This document shows positions 1 to 4,729 of a stretch of 5,886 nt of DNA, one piece after another (positions within the stretch are counted from its first letter, which is position 1; the number at the start of each line of letters is the position of its first letter). The position numbers and the translations under genes were made by a program. The notes below the pieces were generated by a model. That model was given only the letters and a program-made list of their open reading frames with translations, had not been told where the DNA came from and did no database searches. Source of the stretch: Planctomycetia bacterium (GTDB taxonomy: Bacteria; Planctomycetota; Planctomycetia; Pirellulales; UBA1268). The stretch is from assembly GCA_009926295.1 (NCBI GenBank), contig RFPF01000197.1, positions 1-5,886 on the forward strand, read 5' to 3'.

Positions 1-626
1 CACTCGGCGATTCGCCGATGGTCGCCCGAAAGCAGAACCTCGGGCACCGACAGGCCGCGGAACTCCCGCGGCCGCGTGTATTGGGGGCCTTCCACGAGCC
101 GCTCTGCTCCGGAAAAAGAGTCCTGGCGGGCGCTCTCGGCGTCGCCGAGCACGCCCGGCTGAAGGCGGGCGACCGCATCGACGACCACCATCGCCGCCAC
201 TTCGCCGCCGGAGAGGACGAAATCGCCGATCGAGATCTCGTCGGGCTGGAGCGTTTGGCGGACGCGGTCGTCGAATCCCTCGTAGCGGCCGCACACGAGC
301 ACCAGTCGCTCGAGCCGGGAGAGTTCCTCGACGACCGACTGATCGAGCCGGCGGCCGCCTGGCGTGAGCATCACGACATGCCCCGGTCCGGCACCATCCC
401 GCTGCACGCTCTCCACGCACTCGACCACCGGCCCCGGCATCAGCAGCATGCCCGGCCCGCCGCCGAACGGCCGGTCGTCGACCTGCCGGTGAACGCCCGT
501 GGCGAAATCGCGGATGTTCGTCACACGCACGTCGATCAGGCCGCCGGACCGCGCCGCTCCGAGCAGGCTCCCATCGAGGAAGCTCGCGAACATCTCGGGG
601 AACAGCGTGAGGATATCGATGCGCAT
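1..626 (-). CDS. trmD: tRNA (guanine-N1)-methyltransferase TrmD, partial (C-terminus beyond window)
   Basis: TrmD transfers a methyl group from S-adenosylmethionine to G37, next to the anticodon of tRNAs that read CNN codons, and so prevents +1 frameshifting. It is a cytosolic homodimer of the trefoil-knot SPOUT class. The 208 residues visible here start with MRIDILTLFPEMF and carry the family signatures in order: HRQVDDRPFGGGPGM (residues 46-60), the knot segment GRYEGFDDR (113-121), IGDFVLSGGE (133-142) and the QDSF segment with the catalytic-type Asp at 169. The frame is open to the left edge, where the C-terminal tRNA-binding domain is cut off. The ATG at 626 is chosen because it gives the canonical N-terminus. 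No Shine-Dalgarno sequence precedes it. It lies 74 bp downstream of rpsP on the same strand, so co-transcription is likely. The identification is secure. Confidence 0.97.
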   Translation of the reverse strand, partial: MRIDILTLFPEMFASFLDGSLLGAARSGGLIDVRVTNIRDFATGVHRQVDDRPFGGGPGMLLMPGPVVECVESVQRDGAGPGHVVMLTPGGRRLDQSVVEELSRLERLVLVCGRYEGFDDRVRQTLQPDEISIGDFVLSGGEVAAMVVVDAVARLQPGVLGDAESARQDSFSGAERLVEGPQYTRPREFRGLSVPEVLLSGDHRRIAE

Positions 627-660
627 CGGAGGGATCGTGGTCCGCGGAGGACGTTCGCTG

Positions 661-682
661 CCCGCGGTCGAGGGACCGCGGG
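661..682 (-). repeat. Perfect GC-rich hairpin between rpsP and trmD
   Basis: A 9-bp perfect inverted repeat (661-669 with 674-682, CCCGCGGTC/GACCGCGGG) with a 4-nt loop lies in the 74-bp gap between the rpsP stop and the trmD start. No U-run follows it on the minus strand, so it does not look like an ordinary intrinsic terminator. It could act as an mRNA-stabilising or processing stem, or could lower trmD expression relative to rpsP. That role is inferred from position only. Confidence 0.55.
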
Positions 683-700
683 GCAGAGCGGGAAACTCGC

Positions 701-1162
701 TCAGCCGGCGGCGGGCTCCGCTCCGGTGGCCGGCTCGCCGGCCGCCTCTGTGACCGCCTCCACCGGGGCCTCGGCTGCCGCGGGTTCGGCCGCAGTCGCG
801 TCGGCGACGGGTTCCGCCTTGACCTCGGGCACGAAAGCCGGCGGGCCCGGATCGGGAATGACCCGCGGCAACGCGAGTTTCGCGCGGGCGGCTTCCATCT
901 CCTTCAGCCGCGTGCCGGCGGGGCCGTACTTCTTGATCAGCACCCGCACCGTCGGACTCGGCTGCGCGCCGACCGAGAGCCAGTACTGCAGGCGGGCGCC
1001 GTCGAGGGCGCAACGGGCGTCGGTGTCGGGGATGTATGGATCGTAGGTGCCGATCACCTCGATCTCGCGGCCATCCCGCGGACTGCGCTTGTCGGTCGCA
1101 CAAATCCTGTAGAAGGCCCGGTTCTTCCGGCCCATCCGCTTCATCCGTATCGCCACTGCCAC
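701..1162 (-). CDS. rpsP: 30S ribosomal protein S16 (bS16) with long C-terminal tail
   Basis: S16 binds 16S rRNA and is needed for assembly of the small ribosomal subunit. Residues 1-85 are a full S16 domain: MAVAIRMKRMGRKNRAFYRI at the N-terminus, then DKRSPRDGREIEVIGTYDP (24-42), and the C-terminal half of the fold LQYWLSVGAQPSPTVRVLIKKYG (58-80). The start codon is GTG at 1162, supported by the conserved MAVxIR N-terminus and by a GAGGAG Shine-Dalgarno at good spacing. The protein is 153 residues, whereas bS16 is usually 80-100. The excess is a low-complexity tail from about residue 86, rich in Ala, Glu, Pro and Val, and acidic overall after a short basic stretch. Similar tails occur in some planctomycete and actinobacterial ribosomal proteins. 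It lies upstream of trmD on the same strand; rimM, which sits between the two in many bacteria, is absent. Confidence 0.96.
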   Translation of the reverse strand: MAVAIRMKRMGRKNRAFYRICATDKRSPRDGREIEVIGTYDPYIPDTDARCALDGARLQYWLSVGAQPSPTVRVLIKKYGPAGTRLKEMEAARAKLALPRVIPDPGPPAFVPEVKAEPVADATAAEPAAAEAPVEAVTEAAGEPATGAEPAAG

Positions 1163-1171
1163 GGTCTGGAA

Positions 1172-1177
1172 CTCCTC
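1172..1177 (-). promoter_or_regulatory. Shine-Dalgarno of rpsP (supports GTG start)
   Basis: GAGGAG on the minus strand lies 9 nt upstream of the GTG at 1162. It is the clearest ribosome binding site in the window, and it decides in favour of the GTG over the in-frame ATG codons at residues 7 and 10, which would remove the conserved N-terminus. Confidence 0.75.
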
Positions 1178-1310
1178 GCGTGTGGAAAATCGAGCCCTTT
1201 AACGTACCGCGCCGCCGCCCAAACCCAAGCCCACCCCTCGGAACGCGTTTTTCCGGCGAAATGCGGCACGTAATCCCGCCCGCCGGCGTCTCTCCTTGAA
1301 TGCGTGCGTG

Positions 1311-1475
1311 CCGGCTCGGGGTTACCCCGTACCGTCTCGCCGGACGCTCACTGCGGCCATCCTGGCCTCCGCTCGCTCGGGATGTGCCTGCGTCGGCGGG
1401 CGCGCCTCCACTTGGGCTTCCTGCCTGCGCTGGTCACATACGCCGTCTCGAGCGGCAGGGGTAACCCGAAGCCGG
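1311..1475. repeat. 165-bp element with 18-bp terminal inverted repeats (MITE-like or folded repeat)
   Basis: Both ends begin CCGGCT. The left terminus 1311-1328 matches the reverse complement of the right terminus 1458-1475 at 16 of 18 positions, and both contain the core GGGTTACCCC. The left end also contains a self-palindrome, CGGGGT-T-ACCCCG (1317-1329). Inside lie a second hairpin, GGCCA-TCC-TGGCC (1355-1367), and a direct repeat of CCGTCTCG (1332-1339 and 1443-1450). There is no transposase and no obvious target-site duplication at the borders. The architecture fits a non-autonomous mobile element or a dispersed intergenic repeat of the kind abundant in planctomycete genomes. Copy number cannot be judged from one window. 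Confidence 0.5.
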
Positions 1476-1498
1476 ATTGGGCGCGAGGAGCCATGCAT

Positions 1499-1516
1499 GA
1501 CAGGTTGAAGCCTGTC
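1499..1516 (-). repeat. Short hairpin just downstream of ffh
   Basis: GACAGG pairs with CCTGTC across a 6-nt loop, beginning 8 nt after the ffh stop codon. On the minus strand it reads GTAGGACAGGCTTCAACCTG and then TC. There is no U-run, so termination is doubtful. From memory, stems of the form GACAGGC...CCTGTC occur repeatedly between planctomycete genes, so this may be a dispersed repeat unit rather than an ffh-specific signal. That recollection is not checked here. Confidence 0.4.
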
Positions 1517-1524
1517 CTACAAGT

Positions 1525-2997
1525 TCACGCGCCGCCGCGTTTCTTGCGGCGGGCGTCTTTCTCGCGCTGCTTCTTGAGCTTGCGGCGCTCGTCGGCGGTG
1601 AGCCGCTTGCCGGTGTCGCCCTTGGGGCGGGCGAGGCGGGCGGCCGGGTTCGTGAGGCCCGCCTGAAGTTTCTGCACCTCGCGCATGCGGTCGCGCATGC
1701 CGAGCCCCGCCATGCCCTTCATCATCGCCGCCATGCCGTCGAACTGCTTGACGAGGTCGCTCACCTCCGCTGGAGGTACGCCCGCGCCGGCCGCGATCCG
1801 GCGTCGTCGCTGCTGGTCGATCACGCGCGACGGATTGCGCCGCTCCCCCGGCGTCATCGAATCGATGATGCCGAAGAGCCGGTTCATGTCCTTGTCGAGG
1901 TCGGCATTGCCGAGCATCTCCTGCATGCCGCCCATGCCCGGGATCATGCCGAGCACCTTGCCGAGAGGGCCGAGGCGACGGGTCTGCAGCAGCATCTTCT
2001 TGAAGTCCTCGAGCGTGAACTCGCCCGCCTGGAGCCGCTCCTCCTGCTTCCGCATCTCCTCCTGGTCGAACTTCCGCTGAGCCTCCTCGACGAGCGACAC
2101 GACATCGCCCATGCCGAGGATCCGCCCTGCCATGCGATCGGGATGGAAGTCTTCAAGGGCCTCGATCTGCTCGCCAGTGCCGATGAACTTGATCGGCACG
2201 CCCGTCACGTCCTTGACGGACAGGGCCGCACCGCCGCGGGCATCGCCGTCGAGTTTCGTCATGATGACGCCGTCGAGTTCCAGGGCGTCGTTGAAGGCCG
2301 CGGCACTGCGGACCGCGTCCTGGCCGGTCATCGCGTCGACGACGAGGTAGACCTGGTCGGGCCCGACCGTGCGGTCGATGCGAGACAGCTCCTTCATCAG
2401 GGCCTCGTCGATCGAGAGGCGGCCCGCGGTGTCGAGGATCACCGCCGAGATGCCCTCCTGCCGCGCGCGGGCGACGCCGGCCTGGCAGACGGCGACGGGA
2501 TCGGAGACGCCGTCGGGAACGTGCACCGGCACGGCCAGCTGCCGCCCGAGGACGACCAGTTGCTCGATGGCTGCGGGCCGCTGGAGATCGGCGGCAACCA
2601 GCAGCACGCCGCGGCCCTGACCGAGAATCTTCCTGGCGAGCTTCGCGCAGGAGGTCGTCTTGCCGGAGCCCTGCAGTCCGCAGAGCATCAGGATCGTGGT
2701 GCGGCCGGTCTCGAGGTGGAGCGAGTGGTCCACCGGGCCCATGAGATCGACGAGCTCGCGGTGCACGATGCCCACGAGCTGCTGGGCCGGATCGAGCGAA
2801 TCGAGCACCTTCGCCCCGACGGCGTCGGCCGTGACGCGCTCGAGGAAGCGGTCGGCCACGTCGTAGGCGACGTCGGCCTCGAGGAGCGCGGTCCGCACCC
2901 CGGCGAGCCCCTCCCGCATGTTCGCCTCGGTGAGGCGGCCCCGTCCGCGGAAGGCGGAGAGCGCGGACGTGAGCGATGCGGACAGGGAATCGAACAT
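1525..2997 (-). CDS. ffh: Signal recognition particle GTPase Ffh
   Basis: Ffh binds 4.5S RNA and hydrophobic signal sequences on nascent chains, then docks with FtsY at the membrane so that both GTPases hydrolyse GTP. The protein is 490 residues. A helical N domain (1 to about 95) contains the ALLEADV motif (37-43). The G domain follows, with P-loop GLQGSGKTT (107-115), DLQRPAAIEQL (137-147), DTAGR (189-193), VVDAMTGQD (219-227), TKLDGDARGGA (247-257) and KFIGTGE (270-276). The M domain from about 300 has a Met-rich finger loop (GMIPGMGGMQEM, 350-361) and the RNA-binding arginines RRRRIAAGAG (397-406). A Lys/Arg-rich tail ends it (464-490). The ATG at 2997 gives the standard MFDSLS start, with GGAG 6 nt upstream; an upstream in-frame GTG at 3087 would add an unrelated peptide. 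The stop is at 1525. It probably heads the ffh-rpsP-trmD cluster. Confidence 0.98.
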   Translation of the reverse strand: MFDSLSASLTSALSAFRGRGRLTEANMREGLAGVRTALLEADVAYDVADRFLERVTADAVGAKVLDSLDPAQQLVGIVHRELVDLMGPVDHSLHLETGRTTILMLCGLQGSGKTTSCAKLARKILGQGRGVLLVAADLQRPAAIEQLVVLGRQLAVPVHVPDGVSDPVAVCQAGVARARQEGISAVILDTAGRLSIDEALMKELSRIDRTVGPDQVYLVVDAMTGQDAVRSAAAFNDALELDGVIMTKLDGDARGGAALSVKDVTGVPIKFIGTGEQIEALEDFHPDRMAGRILGMGDVVSLVEEAQRKFDQEEMRKQEERLQAGEFTLEDFKKMLLQTRRLGPLGKVLGMIPGMGGMQEMLGNADLDKDMNRLFGIIDSMTPGERRNPSRVIDQQRRRRIAAGAGVPPAEVSDLVKQFDGMAAMMKGMAGLGMRDRMREVQKLQAGLTNPAARLARPKGDTGKRLTADERRKLKKQREKDARRKKRGGA

Positions 2998-3032
2998 GGC
3001 GGCTCCACTCGACCCGATGGGGCGAAGCCGTC

Positions 3033-3155
3033 GATTATAAGGCCCGCCCCCCCGGTGACGAGCCGCTCGAATCGGGAGCGGGCACACGACGTGCCGCTCG
3101 CCCGATGCGTGGCCGGCAAGAGCGGCGCATCACCGGAGGGGCCGGACGGATGATC
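3033..3155. repeat. Large imperfect inverted repeat between lipoprotein gene and ffh
   Basis: The 36-bp arm 3033-3068 matches the reverse complement of 3120-3155 without gaps at 28 of 36 positions. A second stem is nested inside: GAGCGGGCAC (3076-3085) with GTGCCGCTC (3091-3099), one bulged base, flanked by TCGGG (3072-3076) and CCCGA (3101-3105). Together these make a hairpin of about 123 nt that begins at the stop codon of the upstream minus-strand gene and ends with the TATAAT box facing ffh. As RNA it could terminate or protect the upstream transcript; as DNA it resembles a small palindromic repeat element. Function is inferred. Confidence 0.6.
3034..3061 (-). promoter_or_regulatory. Candidate sigma-70-type promoter of ffh
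   Basis: A perfect TATAAT (minus strand, 3034-3039) lies 36 bp upstream of the ffh ATG. Sixteen bases further upstream is TCGTCA (3056-3061), which matches TTGACA at 4 of 6 positions. The predicted transcript would start near 3027, giving a 5' leader of about 30 nt that includes the GGAG ribosome binding site. A perfect TATAAT is conspicuous in such GC-rich DNA. It lies inside one arm of the inverted repeat at 3033-3155. Confidence 0.5.
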
Positions 3156-3441
3156 AGCTGAAGGTGCCCTGTTCGTGCACCACCGGAGCCGCCGCGGGCG
3201 TCGAGATCATGCCACCCTCGTCGCAGCACGGGGCCGCCGACTGGCACGGATCGCAGGCCGGCGCGCCGCAGGCCGGGGCGCCGCACGCCGGAGCCGCCGC
3301 GGGAGCCCGCGAAGAGCAGGGCGAGCGGAACTCCATGAACGATGGACGACGGCAGGAATTGGATCCACCGAAACAGCTGCTGCAGCCGGGCGCAGCCGCG
3401 AGGCTCAAGAGGACGAGTGCCAGGCAAACGGAACGGGACAT
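3154..3441 (-). CDS. Small Cys-rich putative lipoprotein, function unknown
   Basis: I do not recognise a named family. The 95-residue product begins MSRSVCLALVLLSLAAAPGC: a short basic n-region, a hydrophobic core (5-17) and a lipobox-like APGC with Cys20 as the probable lipidated residue. The match is imperfect, because Ala rather than Leu is at -3 and Pro at -2. The mature part would be 76 residues with ten cysteines (20, 23, 30, 42, 53, 58, 63, 66, 72, 73). Residues 50-64 are three tandem pentapeptides, APACG-APACG-APACD, followed by PCQ and a CC pair. No enzymatic motif is visible; disulfide cross-linking in the envelope or metal binding is possible. The ATG at 3441 is supported by the signal sequence and a GGAG 8 nt upstream (3450-3453). 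Longer in-frame starts upstream would bury the signal peptide. It lies 156 bp upstream of ffh on the same strand, separated by a large inverted repeat. Confidence 0.75.
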   Translation of the reverse strand: MSRSVCLALVLLSLAAAPGCSSCFGGSNSCRRPSFMEFRSPCSSRAPAAAPACGAPACGAPACDPCQSAAPCCDEGGMISTPAAAPVVHEQGTFS

Positions 3442-3492
3442 GGTGGGAACTCCACGGCGGTTGGTGGTCGGGGGGCGACCGGGCAGACGGAC

Positions 3493-3513
3493 CGCGTCGG
3501 CCGGGCCGACGCG
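3493..3513. promoter_or_regulatory. Perfect 21-bp palindrome upstream of the lipoprotein gene
   Basis: CGCGTCGGCC and its exact complement GGCCGACGCG are separated by one base, centred about 62 bp upstream of the lipoprotein ATG. It lies just downstream of a loose TACGTT -10 candidate (3519-3524), so it could be an operator for a dimeric regulator or a hairpin in the 5' leader. In GC-rich DNA short palindromes are frequent, but a 10-bp perfect arm is long for chance. Confidence 0.4.
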
Positions 3514-3539
3514 TCTCAAACGTAGCCCACGATTTCGCG

Positions 3540-3557
3540 CCGTGCGGAGATGCACGG
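3540..3557. repeat. Small perfect hairpin in the divergent region
   Basis: CCGTGC (3540-3545) and GCACGG (3552-3557) form a 6-bp perfect stem with a 6-base loop. No role can be assigned; it lies 99 bp upstream of the lipoprotein start and 189 bp upstream of the hydrolase start. Confidence 0.3.
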
Positions 3558-3745
3558 GGAAGGGGCGCACCGCTGCCGGTACCGATGGTGACGACGGCGC
3601 CGATTCCCGCATCTGGGCAGCCGCCGGCCCGTTGGCGTCCGGCCGCCAGGCGACCGCGTTCCCCGCGTTCTCATGCTAGGTTTTCTCGTCGCTCCTCCGC
3701 CACGGGCTGGCCGGACCGGGGCGGCATGCCGGTGAAACCTCGGAC

Positions 3746-4726
3746 ATGGATGCCACACCGATCCGCCGCGTCTGCCGTATCGTCGCCTGGGTGCTGGCGC
3801 TGGCGACGGTGTGCATCGCGATGTGGAATCCACGCCGGCTGCAGGCTGCCGAGCCGGCGTGCCCCGCCGCCCCACCCGATGTCTGGGTGGTGAGCACCCG
3901 CGGCCTGCCGGGCGCCTGCCGGCTGCCGGAGGCGGTGAACTTCAGTGTGGAGCGGCTCGATTCCGACTCGTGTGCGTGGCAACGATCCGACCTCGGAAGC
4001 CTGCTCGCCGACCCGCTGCAGCCGGTGATGATCTTCATCCATGGCAATCGCTACACACGCGGTGAGGCCAGGCAGCAGGGGCTCGAACTCGCGAGGCGGA
4101 CGTCGGCCTGCAGCGGCTGCGGGGTACGCACCATCGTCTATTCGTGGCCGAGCGAGCGGCAGGGAATCCTGCTCAAGGACGGCCGCGCGAAGTACGACCG
4201 CGCCTTCTGCGAGGGGCACTATCTCGCCTGGCTGCTCGGGCAGTTCGATTGCGGGCGGCCAGTCGGCATCGTCGGCTACAGCTACGGCGCGATCATCACG
4301 CTCCAGGCCTTCGAGGACCTCGTCGCGGCGGAGCGTTCGGGCACCGGCAACGTGCATCCGTGGACGGATCGGCAGGGCGCGGTGAACGTGGTCTTCATCG
4401 CCGCGGCCATCCGCTGCGACGCCCTCGCCCCGCGCGGACCCTACCGGGAGGCGGTCGACTGCCTCGACCGCCTGACGCTCCTCACGAACTCCTCCGACGA
4501 CGCACTGCGATTCTTTCCGCTGCTCGACTCAAGCCTGCGGGCCGACGCGCTCGGCTACGTGGGGATGCGGCGGTCATGGGTGCCCCCGTCGCTGGAGTAT
4601 TCGAGCCTCGACGCGGCGAGCGTGGTCGGCCGTACGCACGGTTTCCAGCACTACCTCGCCTCGCCCGCGCTGATGAGGCGGATCTGCGGCGGCGCGACCG
4701 CGGGGCTCGAGCCGCCCGCCGAATGA
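3746..4726 (+). CDS. Exported alpha/beta hydrolase (serine hydrolase fold), substrate unknown
   Basis: The 326-residue protein starts with a basic n-region (IRRVCR), a hydrophobic stretch (12-27) and an LQAA-E site near residue 35, so it is probably exported or anchored. The hydrolase core follows: strand plus oxyanion-type motif PVMIFIHGNRY (93-103), TIVYSWPSE (129-137), and the nucleophile elbow GYSYG (177-181) with Ser179 after the strand PVGIVG. The likely acid is Asp251 or Asp252 after strand LTLLTNS, and the likely base is His298 in RTHGFQHYL. The SWPS and HGN motifs recall the DUF900-like alpha/beta hydrolases, but the substrate cannot be told. The mature chain has ten cysteines, suggesting disulfides and an extracytoplasmic location. 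The ATG at 3746 is the first in-frame start and gives the signal sequence; no strong Shine-Dalgarno is visible. It is divergent from the lipoprotein gene and convergent with the epimerase, 3 bp apart. Confidence 0.88.
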   Translation: MDATPIRRVCRIVAWVLALATVCIAMWNPRRLQAAEPACPAAPPDVWVVSTRGLPGACRLPEAVNFSVERLDSDSCAWQRSDLGSLLADPLQPVMIFIHGNRYTRGEARQQGLELARRTSACSGCGVRTIVYSWPSERQGILLKDGRAKYDRAFCEGHYLAWLLGQFDCGRPVGIVGYSYGAIITLQAFEDLVAAERSGTGNVHPWTDRQGAVNVVFIAAAIRCDALAPRGPYREAVDCLDRLTLLTNSSDDALRFFPLLDSSLRADALGYVGMRRSWVPPSLEYSSLDAASVVGRTHGFQHYLASPALMRRICGGATAGLEPPAE

Positions 4727-4729
4727 CCG

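Larger units (their letters stand above)
1163..1524. other. 362-bp intergenic region between ffh and rpsP
   Basis: No convincing coding sequence is present; the short open frames have no recognisable product. The region holds the rpsP Shine-Dalgarno, an inverted-repeat-bounded element at 1311-1475 and a small hairpin at 1499-1516. The part nearest rpsP (about 1190-1300) is less GC-rich in places. It contains a TACGTT that fits a loose TANNNT -10 pattern (minus strand, 1201-1206), but no good -35 box, so a separate rpsP promoter here is possible but unproven. Confidence 0.5.
3442..3745. other. 304-bp divergent intergenic region
   Basis: This stretch separates the start of the minus-strand lipoprotein gene from the start of the plus-strand hydrolase, so it should hold both promoters. 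I see a perfect 21-bp palindrome (3493-3513) and a smaller hairpin (3540-3557). On the plus strand, TGCTAGGTT (3674-3682) could be an extended -10 for the hydrolase, about 64 bp upstream of its ATG, but it lacks a matching -35. TACGTT on the minus strand (3519-3524) is a similarly loose candidate for the lipoprotein gene. The open frames crossing it have no recognisable product. Confidence 0.45.

Noticed and set aside
18..1046. Long plus-strand open frame (342 codons) opposite trmD and rpsP
   Set aside because: It is the antisense shadow of two unmistakable genes in high-GC DNA; its product is low-complexity Arg/Ala/Glu/His with no domain.
1304..1666. Possible small plus-strand gene of 120 codons across the 165-bp element
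   Set aside because: It starts inside the inverted-repeat block, runs antisense into ffh, has no ribosome binding site and no recognisable product.
2998..3087. Upstream extension of ffh to the in-frame start at 3087
   Set aside because: It adds 30 residues unlike any Ffh N-terminus and crosses the TATAAT box; MFDSLS at 2997 with GGAG upstream is the normal start.
2143..3153. Plus-strand open frame of 336 codons opposite ffh
   Set aside because: Antisense to a fully conserved Ffh. Long stop-free antisense frames are expected at this GC content, and the product has no recognisable motif.
3442..3612. Longer start for the lipoprotein gene at 3612
   Set aside because: It would place 57 Arg/Pro-rich residues before the signal peptide and read through the 21-bp palindrome; the ATG at 3441 has a GGAG at good spacing.
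3671..4357. Minus-strand open frame of 228 codons opposite the hydrolase
   Set aside because: It overlaps a gene with a clear signal peptide and catalytic motifs, and shows only composition-driven sequence itself.
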